Shown: piece by piece, positions 45,685 through 54,633 of the stretch
How positions within the stretch are numbered: the stretch's first letter is position 1
Layout of the letters: each line of letters starts with the position of its first letter
Source of the DNA: Planctomycetota bacterium
Lineage (GTDB): Bacteria; Planctomycetota; J058; JAJDCP01
DNA length: 64,000 bases
Reading direction: 5' to 3'
NCBI GenBank assembly: GCA_029260765.1
Contig: JAJDCP010000105.1
Location: 1 to 64,000, forward strand
Translations under genes and position numbers: made by a program
The notes under the pieces: model-generated
Databases searched by the model: none
Seen by the model: only the letters and a program-made list of their open reading frames with translations
Told to the model about the DNA's origin: nothing

Positions 45685-46434
45685 GTGAAAAAACGCAAGC
45701 ATCAAGCGGGCTCTGGCGGACATTTCAGCCAGCGAGAGCTCGTTCTGGGGTCGGAGACCATGGACACAGACTTCATCCGGGTCAGCCATTCCGTCGAGCT
45801 GCGGGTTCCTGTATGCGAGGTTCTCGTGTTTGCCGAGCTCGGAGACCAAGACTTCATCGTCGGCCCCGAGGGCTTCGAGAAGGCCGCCGATATCGTCGCT
45901 CTGCGACGCGACCTGCAGGCGTTGGGCCTTGCTGACGATACGCTCACGCCTCTCGAAGTGGCCTTCAGCTCTCGAGACGGCGGCCTGTTCTCGAGCGCAA
46001 GCACCGAGACACGCTTTCGTTTGAGCCTGCGCTGCCCGCTCGAGAGCTTTGAGCGCATGCTCGGTGTGCTCGAGAAACGGCAGAGCCTGGTGATCACAGA
46101 GCTGCAGTGGGGGTTTGGGAATCTGGACGAGGTCGTAGCCGCCCTGGTCGAGCGTTGCCTGCGCGAGACGAAGGCCGAAGCGGCACGCCGGGCGGACATC
46201 CTCGAGCTCCCTCTGTTGGGCGTGCACAGGCTGAGCGTCGAAACCCAGAGCCGTGACCAGGCCGGTCTTCCTGGCGGAGGCCCCCACAAGATGTCCCGGG
46301 TGCGCGCTGCCGATGTATTGGTCGGCAGCTGGGGGACGCACCAGACCTTGCAGGCTCGCGCAGTCGGGGAGTTCCTGGTCGGACCCTTCAGTGGCCACAA
46401 GGGTCCCGGAAACGGCGGGAATGGGCACAACTAG
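45685..46434 (+). CDS. SIMPL/DUF541-like protein, tentative
   Basis: 249 residues from GTG 45685 (GAAGGAGA upstream). It has no signal peptide, unlike most SIMPL-domain proteins. The alternation of RVSHSVELRVPV, then GFEKAADIVALRRDLQALGL and TRFRLSLRCPLESFERMLG, then LDEVVAALVERCLRETKAEA and ARRADILELPLLGV follows the SIMPL order, but resemblance is modest. The C-terminus is Gly/His/Asn-rich (GHKGPGNGGNGHN). Its TAG overlaps the stop of the convergent CBS gene within a palindromic AACTAGTT. Confidence 0.5.
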   Translation: MKKRKHQAGSGGHFSQRELVLGSETMDTDFIRVSHSVELRVPVCEVLVFAELGDQDFIVGPEGFEKAADIVALRRDLQALGLADDTLTPLEVAFSSRDGGLFSSASTETRFRLSLRCPLESFERMLGVLEKRQSLVITELQWGFGNLDEVVAALVERCLRETKAEAARRADILELPLLGVHRLSVETQSRDQAGLPGGGPHKMSRVRAADVLVGSWGTHQTLQARAVGEFLVGPFSGHKGPGNGGNGHN

Positions 46435-46874
46435 TTGTGCGGCTCACGGCTGTCCGCGAGGAACAGGGCCTGCTCCATCACGCGCATCATGTCCGCCTCG
46501 GTCACGATGCCGACCAGGCGGCCGGCTTCGATGACGGGCAGACAGCCGAGCTTGCCTTCCCGCATGCGCCGCACCGCCGCGCGCAGGGGCTCGTCGGGGC
46601 GGGCCGTTTGGACGCCGCGGGTCATCATCGCTCCAACGTCGATCTGCTTGAGGCGGGGTTTGCGGCCCTCGGCCAGGTCGGGCTGGGTCAGAGCGTAGAC
46701 CATCGCCCTGAGCAGGTCGCGATGTGTGATCACCCCGACCAGACCGTCTTCCGGATCGACGACCGGGACGTGGCGGATGTTGGACCATTGCATCAGCTCT
46801 TTGACGTCGATCATCTCGCGTGAGCTGGAGACGCGGAAGACGTCGCGGGTCATCGCGTCACGAACGAGCAACAT
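46431..46874 (-). CDS. Two-CBS-domain protein
   Basis: 147 residues from the ATG at 46874 (AAGGAA 6-7 bases upstream). Two CBS modules fill the protein: VRDAMTRDVFRVSSSREMI to VGVITHRDLLRAM, then VGAMMTRGVQTARPDEPLR to VGIVTEADMMRVM. Each has the D/E-M-M-T start and GVIT.RDLL-type end that bind adenosine nucleotides. Stand-alone CBS pairs sense AMP/ATP or related ligands. It is divergent from the TPR gene at 47048 (173-base spacer) and shares its stop region with the SIMPL-like gene. Confidence 0.9.
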   Translation of the reverse strand: MLLVRDAMTRDVFRVSSSREMIDVKELMQWSNIRHVPVVDPEDGLVGVITHRDLLRAMVYALTQPDLAEGRKPRLKQIDVGAMMTRGVQTARPDEPLRAAVRRMREGKLGCLPVIEAGRLVGIVTEADMMRVMEQALFLADSREPHN

Positions 46875-47047
46875 GGTGGTTCCTTCCGCGCACAGTGCGC
46901 GCCGACTCTTAGCGATGTGAAGGCAATTCTGGTGCCGCGCCACTGCCTGAACAGGTCGTGCCCTTTGTTTCCAATGCGTAACGTCATGGCTGCAACGTGC
47001 GTCCGTGGTAGCATGGCCAGCACTCGTGACGAACACAGGAGCTTCAG

Positions 47048-47929
47048 ATGGAGTTTGACAGCTTGATCCAGCAGGGCTGGGCCCGCCATGACAGCGCGAC
47101 GGAAGCCGTCACCACCGAGCTCGAGACGCACCGCAGTCTGGCTGACGCGGTGGAGAAAGCGCGTCGCTTTTGCGCCCTGGCGAACCACACCATCGGTGAG
47201 CACCTGGCTGACTGGCCGCGCGCCGAAGCGCTGCTCGCCTCCGTGCTGGAGCCGTTGGCAGACGATGCGCTGAGCCTCGGCAATTGGGCCGTGGCGCGCT
47301 ACATGGCCGGGCAGACGGCGGCCGCGCTGGCAACCGAGACACGTGCGGCGTCGCTTGCCGAGAGTGCGCTGGCGAGCGTGATCCGCACGCGCATGCTGCT
47401 CGCCTCGGCTCTGCTCGGCTCTGGCCGGCAGCCAGAGAGTGCGGAGTTGTATGGCGCGGCATTGGCGCTGGCGCGGTCGGTGGACGATGTCTCTCCCTTC
47501 GCCCGCGCGGTGGCGGTCGTGTCGAACAACCTCGCCTCTGAGTTGCTGGACAGGGCCTCGCGCACGTCCGAAGAAGCGGAACTTATGGCGGAGGCCGCGT
47601 GCGCTGCCCGAGAATTCTGGTTGCAGGCCGGTACCTGGGTCCATGCCGAGCGTGCCGATTACCTGTTGGCGCGCGTGCTGAACGCCCTGGAGAGATTCGA
47701 CGAGGGGTTGGACTGTGCCCAGCGTGGTCTGGAGACCATCCGCAGCCATGGCGGCGGCCAGCCCGTCGACGAGGCCTTTCTCGAGTTGGCGGCCGCCGAA
47801 GCGGCCAGAGGCTTGAACCAACCCACGCAGAGCGCGGAGGCACTGGCCCGGGCTGATGTCCTGGCGGGGGCGTTTGAGGGAGAGGGGCTGCGCAAGTGGT
47901 TTGCCGGCGAGCGCGCCAAGGTCGTCTAG
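47048..47929 (+). CDS. TPR-like helical repeat protein
   Basis: 293 residues; ATG 47048 follows AGGAG at 7-8 bases. The sequence is a run of amphipathic helix pairs with TPR-like spacing, for example ASALLGSGRQPESAELYGAA, LARVLNALERFDEGLDCAQR and AAEAARGLNQPTQSAEALA. There is no signal peptide, so it is probably cytosolic. It likely acts as a protein-interaction adaptor. Specific family not recognised. Confidence 0.72.
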   Translation: MEFDSLIQQGWARHDSATEAVTTELETHRSLADAVEKARRFCALANHTIGEHLADWPRAEALLASVLEPLADDALSLGNWAVARYMAGQTAAALATETRAASLAESALASVIRTRMLLASALLGSGRQPESAELYGAALALARSVDDVSPFARAVAVVSNNLASELLDRASRTSEEAELMAEAACAAREFWLQAGTWVHAERADYLLARVLNALERFDEGLDCAQRGLETIRSHGGGQPVDEAFLELAAAEAARGLNQPTQSAEALARADVLAGAFEGEGLRKWFAGERAKVV

Positions 47930-47957
47930 CCGCGCCGTTCTCTCGGTCGGCTGCTTT

Positions 47958-48490
47958 CTATGGGTGTACCAGTGTGAAACGCACCGCGATCGCTTCGTGG
48001 TCGCTGAGAGCGCGGTTCTCGGTGTCGACGAAGTCTTCTTGCAGCGTCCAGCTTTGCGGCATCAGCTGCAGATGTGCCGAGCTGCGGAACAGGATGCGGT
48101 CGATGCGTTGGCTCTGTTCGGGAGCGACGAGTGCACAGACGTCCTCGAGACCCGCTTCGGCGAGCAGGCGTTCGAGGGCCGCCAGATCACTGTCCCGCCG
48201 GCGTTTCAGGTTGGTGTCTCCGATCACGATCACTGCACGGTCGGCGCTGTGCTCCGCGAGGGCTGCCAGCAGCTGCTCGACCTGGGATGCGCGGGCCGCC
48301 TTCCATGTGCAGGTTGTAGATGTCCAGGCAGGTTTCCGGTCGCGTGGGATCGACCTGGACGCGCACGAGCTGGTAGCCTTGGGCCGCCAGGCAGTCGCTA
48401 CCGTCGGCCAGCAGGCCGTGACAGGCGCTCCACATGGCCGGGATGTGTTCGATGACAGCGTAGCCTGTTCGGGGGCGGGGCCTGGTCGGT
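47958..48490 (-). pseudogene. Broken endonuclease/exonuclease/phosphatase-family gene
   Basis: The C-terminal third of an EEP-fold hydrolase is clear: AVIVIGDTNLKRRRDSDLAA, then QRIDRILFRSS and ENRALSDHEAIAVRF, including the GDTN and SDHEA motifs of the active site. Upstream the homologous reading continues in another frame (GYQLVRVQVDP, then LDIYNLHMEGG), so a one-base indel lies near 48285-48305. The first EEP motifs are absent and the frame fades at about 48490, close to the start of the divergent MBL gene. It is both N-terminally truncated and frameshifted. Confidence 0.7.
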
Positions 48491-48537
48491 TTCTGGCGGG
48501 CTGGCTACGATGGGGGGACTTCGAACGGAGGCGTACT

Positions 48538-49917
48538 TTGACCAGTATACATTTTCTGGGAGCCGCGGGGCTGGTGACCGGCAGCCGCCACCTGGTCGAA
48601 CACAAAGGCAGGCGTGTCCTCTTGGATTGCGGGCTGTTTCAGGGCCGGAAGGCTTGGCGTAGCCGCAACTGGGACGACTTCCCCGTTCCGCCACAGAGCA
48701 TCGATGCCGTCGTCTTGAGCCATGCCCACATCGACCACACCGGCTGGCTTCCGCGCCTGGTGAAGCAGGGTTTTGCAGGGCCGGTTTTCGCGACACCTGC
48801 TACCCGGGACCTGCTGGCCATCATGCTGCCGGACTCCGGGCGTATCCAGGAAGAGGACGCCCGTTACGCCAACAAGCGAAAATTCTCCAAGCACGATCCG
48901 GCCTTGCCCCTGTACAGCGAAAAGGACGCCGTGCGCACGATCCCGCGCATTCGAACCTTCTCCTATGGGGTGACCCGTGAAGTGGCCCCTGGCTTCAGCG
49001 CCCGTTTCCATCGGGCGGGCCACATTCTCGGTAGTGCCAGCGTGGCCTTGGGCCTGGAGGACGGACCTGACGTCGTCTTCTCCGGGGATCTGGGCCGTTA
49101 TGACGTTCCGATCCTGTGCGATCCGGCAGCACCGGAGAGGGCGACGTACCTGTTGGTCGAGTCGACCTACGGCAACCGCCGCCATGCAGATGCGAGTCCC
49201 GACTCCCGTCTTGCGGAGGAGGTCCATCGGACGGTGAAAGAGGGCGGCGTGCTGTTGATCCCCAGCTTCGCCATCGGGCGGGCGCAGCATCTGTTGTATC
49301 TGCTGCGCCAACTGCAGGATCAAGGCGAGATTCCCGAGCTGCCGATCTTCCTCGACAGTCCCATGGCTTGCAGCGCGACGCCCCTGTTCCTGATGCATCG
49401 GGAAGAGCATGACGAGGAGATGGCTGCCCTGGTGGCGGGGGGGGACATGCCGTTGTATCCCCGCCACGTCGAGTTCACCCGCAAACGGAAGCAGTCGCAG
49501 GCCATCAACGGCCGTAAGGGACCGATGATCATCATCTCCGCTTCGGGGATGGCTACCGGAGGTCGTGTGTTGCACCACCTCAAGCGTTGGCTGCCGGTCG
49601 AAACCACCAGCGTGCTGTTTGTCGGCTACCAGGCTACGGGGACCCGTGGTTGGCGCCTGATGAGCGGGGAGAAGTCGGTCCGCATCCACGGCCGCGATGT
49701 GCCCGTGCGGGCCCGGATCGGGCAGGTCTACGGCTTCTCGGGCCACGGCGACCAGGACGAGTTGGCCCGCTGGATGCGAGGGATCCGTCCGCCCCCTCGG
49801 CGGACCTTCTGTGTGCACGGCGAGCCGGAAGCGCTCGAGGCCCAACGTGCACGCCTGGAGGCGCAGGGATGGCCAGCGTACGTGCCGGCGTACCGCGAAT
49901 TGGTGGAGCTGGAATGA
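48538..49917 (+). CDS. MBL-fold beta-CASP RNA metallo-hydrolase
   Basis: 459 residues from TTG 48538, with GGAGG about 6 bases upstream; the frame is open much further back but that part overlaps the EEP remnant. The zinc motif is SHAHIDHTGW (H62, H64, D66, H67). The beta-CASP region has SFAIGRAQHLLYLL (motif A), MIIISASGMATGGRVLHHLK (motif B) and a terminal GFSGHGDQDELARWM with its His. This is the Ysh1/CPSF73-like exonuclease or endonuclease architecture. Likely RNA processing; in bacteria such proteins also act in RNA turnover. No accessory domain was seen. Confidence 0.92.
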   Translation: MTSIHFLGAAGLVTGSRHLVEHKGRRVLLDCGLFQGRKAWRSRNWDDFPVPPQSIDAVVLSHAHIDHTGWLPRLVKQGFAGPVFATPATRDLLAIMLPDSGRIQEEDARYANKRKFSKHDPALPLYSEKDAVRTIPRIRTFSYGVTREVAPGFSARFHRAGHILGSASVALGLEDGPDVVFSGDLGRYDVPILCDPAAPERATYLLVESTYGNRRHADASPDSRLAEEVHRTVKEGGVLLIPSFAIGRAQHLLYLLRQLQDQGEIPELPIFLDSPMACSATPLFLMHREEHDEEMAALVAGGDMPLYPRHVEFTRKRKQSQAINGRKGPMIIISASGMATGGRVLHHLKRWLPVETTSVLFVGYQATGTRGWRLMSGEKSVRIHGRDVPVRARIGQVYGFSGHGDQDELARWMRGIRPPPRRTFCVHGEPEALEAQRARLEAQGWPAYVPAYRELVELE

Positions 49918-49997
49918 AGGGAAGAGCAGCGCTGGAGGGCAGACGCTCTGCCGCGGCGGTCTGTGAGGAGCTGTAGGGAGCGCAAGGATTTGAGCTC

Positions 49998-50189
49998 GAC
50001 AGCGAACCCGAATCCGAACCCGAATCCGAATCCGAATCCGAATCCGAACCCGAACCCGAACCCGAATCTGAACCCGAACCCGAATCCGAATCCGAATCCG
50101 AACCCGAATCCGAACCCGAATCCGAACCCGAACCCGAATCCGACAGCGAACCCGAATCCGACAGCGAACCCGAATCCGAACCCGAATCC
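49998..50189. repeat. GAA[C/T]CC hexanucleotide tandem array (32 units)
   Basis: 192 bases form 32 consecutive hexamers: mostly GAACCC or GAATCC, with GACAGC at units 1, 25 and 28 and one GAATCT. One plus frame reads Glu-Pro/Glu-Ser after an in-frame TAG at 49974 and has no start; another reads Asn-Pro; the minus strand reads Gly-Phe. None has a credible start and ribosome site, so I treat it as non-coding low-complexity DNA or the relic of a Glu-Pro/Ser-rich linker. It follows the MBL gene by 80 bases. Confidence 0.9.
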
Positions 50190-50209
50190 GGCTGAGAACC
50201 GTCTGTAGC

Positions 50210-50441
50210 GTCGGTCCATGAGAGGCTGTCTCACGGAACGCGATTTCGCCGATGGATTGTCTTGGGTCCTCATGTAGGGGCGGGGTTTACCCCCGCCCGC
50301 AAGACCTTCGGGAGGGGGTAAACCCCTCCCCTACAAGAAGAAGTGTCGGTCTTCTGCACTTCGTTGCCGAGAGTTGGAATTGTCCTCAGGAATCAATCGC
50401 ATGTCTCCAAAACGTTCCGTGAGACAGCCGCTATGACCGAC
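50210..50441. mobile_element. MITE-like element with terminal inverted repeats
   Basis: A perfect 17-bp inverted repeat, GGCTGTCTCACGGAACG (50224-50240) and its complement (50413-50429), bounds 206 bases. A further GTCGGTC/GACCGAC pair (50210-50216, 50435-50441) extends it with a small gap. Inside lies a 27-bp-arm hairpin (50273-50335). There is no transposase and no clear target-site duplication. Size and structure fit a non-autonomous element; an alternative is a structured repeat unit. A short ORF at 50433-50519 (28 codons) begins within the right end and has no ribosome site. The 50442-50631 stretch shows no gene. Confidence 0.55.
50273..50335. repeat. Long hairpin, dispersed repeat copies 3 and 4
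   Basis: Arms 50273-50299 and 50309-50335 are complementary at 25 of 27 positions, with a 9-base loop. Each arm carries the GTAGGGG...TTTAC unit that also occurs at 46-63 and 13569-13585. It lies at the centre of the inverted-repeat element. Confidence 0.75.
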
Positions 50442-50631
50442 GAAGAGACCGATCCGCATGGTGAACGCAGAATCTCTGGATTCAACCTCTGCCAGAGTTC
50501 CTTCCGGCGCTCACAGTAGACGGATTCGACTCGTGCGTGCTTCACAATGTTGGAGACGGTCGCAATGGATAGTGGTCGCCACTACCCAGCCAGGCCGGTT
50601 GGAGACCATGTCAGGAGCTCTGGATCCGGAC

Positions 50632-51207
50632 TCAGCCTCCCAGGATCTCTCGGGCCGGAATCTCCACACCTTCGAACGCCAGGGGCCGCAGCACACCGTC
50701 CTCAGCCACGACCTCCAGCGACGCATAGCCCTCCGCCTGTGGCCCGCGGTAGACTTCGATCGTACGCGTCTCGAGATCGACGATCCAGAGCTCGCGGACT
50801 CCACGACGCGCGTATGCGGGTGCCTTCTTCAAGCGGTCGTAGGCCAGGCTGCTCTTCGCCACCTCGACGAGCAACAGCGTCTCTGTGGGAGTGGGGTGGC
50901 CGCCGCTGTAGAAATCAGCCCGCCGTTTCAAAACCGAGACATCGGGCTCGGGCTCGGAGTAGGCATCGAGCTCGATCGGACCTTGGATGCGCACCTGCGC
51001 TACCTCGCTGACATGCCGCATGAGTATGTGGTTGCACCTGTCGACACAGGCTGCGTGCTCACCGCCGATGGGGGACATTTCTACGATCTCTCCATCCAAC
51101 AGCTCCACGCGGTCGCCCTTGCCCAGGATTCCCGCTTCGATCATGCGGTGGTAGTCGTCCACACTGAAGCGGCGGGTCTTGAGGATCGACATGGCACGCC
51201 CTCCCAT
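50632..51207 (-). CDS. Uma2-family (DUF820) restriction-endonuclease-like protein
   Basis: 191 residues from the ATG at 51207 (AGGAGA 5 bases upstream); a second ATG at 51192 also has a good GGAGG and may be the real start. Uma2 features are present: FSVDDYHRMIEAGIL, VELLDGEIVEMSP, PEPDVSVLKR, LLLVEVAKSSLAYDRLKKAPAYA and ELWIVDLETRTIEVYR. The E...PD...E-V-x-K/S core is that of PD-(D/E)XK nucleases. These genes are expanded in cyanobacteria, planctomycetes and others; function unresolved. Confidence 0.88.
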   Translation of the reverse strand: MGGRAMSILKTRRFSVDDYHRMIEAGILGKGDRVELLDGEIVEMSPIGGEHAACVDRCNHILMRHVSEVAQVRIQGPIELDAYSEPEPDVSVLKRRADFYSGGHPTPTETLLLVEVAKSSLAYDRLKKAPAYARRGVRELWIVDLETRTIEVYRGPQAEGYASLEVVAEDGVLRPLAFEGVEIPAREILGG

Positions 51208-51280
51208 CTGCGTCTCCTAGCAGTATAACGGCCTCTGCCGCGATCCACAGACGGGCACGTGCCCGGAGCCGGACGGTAGC

Positions 51281-51736
51281 TCAAAAGGGGATGTCGCGGC
51301 CGTCGAGCTCGGGATGCTCACCGTAGCGCTGGTTCTTGACCGCCCGCGCCGGCGCGGGCGGTCCACTGATGGCGGCCGCCTCCGCCTTGGGCTCAGCGTC
51401 GTCGGGCCGGCCGCCCATGAACTGGAAGCGCTCAGCCACCACTTCGAGCTTGCTGCGTTTCTGGCCGTCAGAGGCTTCCCAGCTCGAGAAGCTCAAGCGG
51501 CCTTCGATGAAGACGGGCCGGCCTTTGCGCATGTACTGATGGAAGGTCTCGGCCGAGCGGCCGAACATCACCAGATCGACGAAGGTGGTGTCTTCTTGCC
51601 GCACGCCGTCGGCTGACTTCCAGGTGCGGTTGACCGCGAGCCCGGCCTTGCAGATGCCCGTGCCCGTAGACGACCAGCGCATCTCGGGGTCGCGGGTCAG
51701 GTTGCCCATCAACAGGACTTTGTTCAAGTTGGCCAT
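51281..51736 (-). CDS. ssb: Single-stranded DNA-binding protein
   Basis: 151 residues. The ATG at 51736 has GAGGAG 6 bases upstream. MANLNKVLLMGNLTRDPEMR opens an OB-fold; FVDLVMFGRSAETFHQYMRK and GRPVFIEGRLSFSSWE are typical SSB strands. A disordered linker leads to the acidic tail LDGRDIPF, the partner-binding peptide. It coats single-stranded DNA in replication and repair. The gene is alone on the minus strand. Confidence 0.93.
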   Translation of the reverse strand: MANLNKVLLMGNLTRDPEMRWSSTGTGICKAGLAVNRTWKSADGVRQEDTTFVDLVMFGRSAETFHQYMRKGRPVFIEGRLSFSSWEASDGQKRSKLEVVAERFQFMGGRPDDAEPKAEAAAISGPPAPARAVKNQRYGEHPELDGRDIPF

Positions 51737-51820
51737 GGTGCGCTCCTCTTTTGCACAATAGCCATCTTTTAGCAGACGCATGTCTGCTTTTCAAGGAGTT
51801 TCACGGGCGTCGCGATTCTG

Positions 51821-53014
51821 CTACTGCAGCACTCCCCGGATGTCGTGGAGCAGCGGCCGGCAAGCGAGCGTCTTGAGGGCGAAGTTCGAGCCCTCGCCGA
51901 CGCGCGTCACGAACAGGTCGAGGTGATGTCTGATCAGCCCGAACTCATCGAGGCAGGCGACGCCACCGCAGATCTCCATCGCCTCGAGCAACAGCCGTGA
52001 GGCGACCCGCGAGCAGTCGATCTTCACCTTGGCCGCCTGCTCGCGGCTCAGCTTGCCCGCGACGTAGCGCTGGGTCAGCTGGATCAGCCAGGCCAGGTTG
52101 CGCTCGAGCGCGATGTCCATGTCGAGAATCACGTCCTGCACGCGCTGGAAACGGCCGATGGGCAGGTTTCCAAAGGCCATCCGCTCCTGCACATAGGCGC
52201 GGCACTTGTCGAGCGCGAAAGCGAGCGAGGCCAGTGCCAGCGAGGCGATGAACAGGCGGCCTCCGTTCAGAGTGGTGACCATGATCTTGAAGCCGCCGTT
52301 CCATTCGCCCAGCAGGCAGTCTTCGGACACCACCACGTTGTCGAACACGATCGAGCCGGTGCTCGACTGCTTCCAGACTTCCTTGCCACGCATCTCCTGG
52401 TAATGCACGCCTTCTGCATCCATCGGCACCAGGAAGCAGGTCGAGCGTTTGCCATTCGGGGCATCGGGGTCGGTCAGCGCATGCACGACCACATGGCTGG
52501 ACCAATGAGCATTGGTCGACCAGCACTTCTCGCCGCGGATCTGGAAGCCGCCCTCGACGCGGCTGGCGGTGACCTCGGGGTTGGCCGCATCGGAGCCGCG
52601 CGCTGGCTCGGAGAGTCCGAACACGAACATGCGCCGGCCTTCGGCCAGGTCTTCCAGATGGGCGGCCTTCTGGGCTTCGTTGCCCGCCAGCATCAGAGGC
52701 TTGATGCCCAGGGAATACGCTGCCCCTGGGGTGATGGCGGCGGAAGGACAGTGGTAGGCCAGGGCGAGGCCCATCAGGATCAGGTCGAGGTGGTCGCCAC
52801 CCTGACCGCCATGCTCTTCGGGTACCGGCAGGCCGAACAGACCCAGCTCGGCCATCTTGCGGATGCAGTCATCGGGAACCAGCTGATGCTCGCGCTCCCA
52901 TTGCAGTACCTGCGTGCCGATCTCGCGGTCGGAAAAGTCACAGACAGCCTGGTAGAAATCCATGCGGTCTTCGTCGATGAGATCCTGGAGATAGGTGTCG
53001 ATCCTGCGGCTCAT
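51821..53014 (-). CDS. Acyl-CoA dehydrogenase
   Basis: 397 residues from the ATG at 53014 (GGAGGG upstream); upstream extension to 53122 lacks support. The family motifs are visible: LGLFGLPVPEEHGGQG (N-domain), FGLSEPARGSDAANPEVTA (FAD/substrate loop), FQIRGEKCWSTNAHWSSHVV, FDNVVVSEDCLLG, MAFGNLPIGRFQRVQ and a C-terminal EICGGVACLDEFGL. It probably oxidises an acyl-CoA with FAD, but the GGxGY...R segment near the C-terminus is unusual (GGVACLDEF), so the substrate group is unclear. Confidence 0.88.
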   Translation of the reverse strand: MSRRIDTYLQDLIDEDRMDFYQAVCDFSDREIGTQVLQWEREHQLVPDDCIRKMAELGLFGLPVPEEHGGQGGDHLDLILMGLALAYHCPSAAITPGAAYSLGIKPLMLAGNEAQKAAHLEDLAEGRRMFVFGLSEPARGSDAANPEVTASRVEGGFQIRGEKCWSTNAHWSSHVVVHALTDPDAPNGKRSTCFLVPMDAEGVHYQEMRGKEVWKQSSTGSIVFDNVVVSEDCLLGEWNGGFKIMVTTLNGGRLFIASLALASLAFALDKCRAYVQERMAFGNLPIGRFQRVQDVILDMDIALERNLAWLIQLTQRYVAGKLSREQAAKVKIDCSRVASRLLLEAMEICGGVACLDEFGLIRHHLDLFVTRVGEGSNFALKTLACRPLLHDIRGVLQ

Positions 53015-53157
53015 GGGGCCCTCCGGCTGCTGGAATATGGCCCCGATCATAGCGCTCGCTCCCCAGCGTGTCGAGAGCAGCGACGAGCGTAGAAAAGCCC
53101 CAACACCCGCGCAGTTGCTCACGTACCCGGGTGGGAGCGTGCCGAGGCAGCGCCCCC

Positions 53158-53185
53158 TTGCAGCCGCCCCGCCAGCGCCTATAAT
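53158..53185 (+). promoter_or_regulatory. Sigma-70-type promoter of the MoxR gene
   Basis: TTGCAG (53158-53163), a 16-base spacer and a perfect TATAAT (53180-53185) lie 50 bases before the MoxR start. This is the best consensus promoter in the window, in otherwise GC-rich sequence. Confidence 0.55.
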
Positions 53186-53235
53186 GGCGGCTTCCGCGCC
53201 ACAAACCGGCGTTCTTTCCTACAGAGGTGCAGCAC

Positions 53236-54297
<1,062 letters not shown>

Positions 54298-54633
54298 CCC
54301 TGCCCATTGCCCACCAATCTGCCCGGACAGGTTGGCGCGAGCCCGACGTTTTGGCTTGCAAGGGGTACGGGCTCCGGGCTCCAGGCTTCTGCCAAGGGAG
54401 ACCACATTATGAGCAGAAACAACCGGAAACTCCGGGTATTCCAGCAGGCAGGCTGAAGTCTGAAGCCGGAGGCCTGAAGCCACGGCGAGGGAACGCCCCT
54501 GAACCCACAGAGCCGTCAAGCTTCTCCAAGGCTACTTGTGGACAATGGGCAGTCCTGAGCGCGCGGCTTCCAAACGGAGGTCTTGGCAGTGGGTGGCCGT
54601 CGGCCCTGTTCCCCCTATCGATGGAGGCGGCGC
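54298..54633. other. Gap with short sub-repeats and a mini-ORF
   Basis: This 336-base gap between the MoxR and aminopeptidase genes has short direct repeats (GGGCTCC around 54370, CTGAAG around 54453-54477) but no convincing gene. A 15-codon ORF (54409-54456) starts 7 bases after AAGGGAGA, and could be a fortuitous or leader peptide. No terminator with a T-run was seen. Confidence 0.25.

Noticed and set aside
49998..50189. CRISPR array
   Set aside because: The unit is only six bases with no spacers and no cas genes nearby.
49728..50273. Gly-Phe-repeat protein on the minus strand through the hexamer array
   Set aside because: No ribosome site, starts inside the mobile element and ends inside the MBL gene; a by-product of the tandem repeat.
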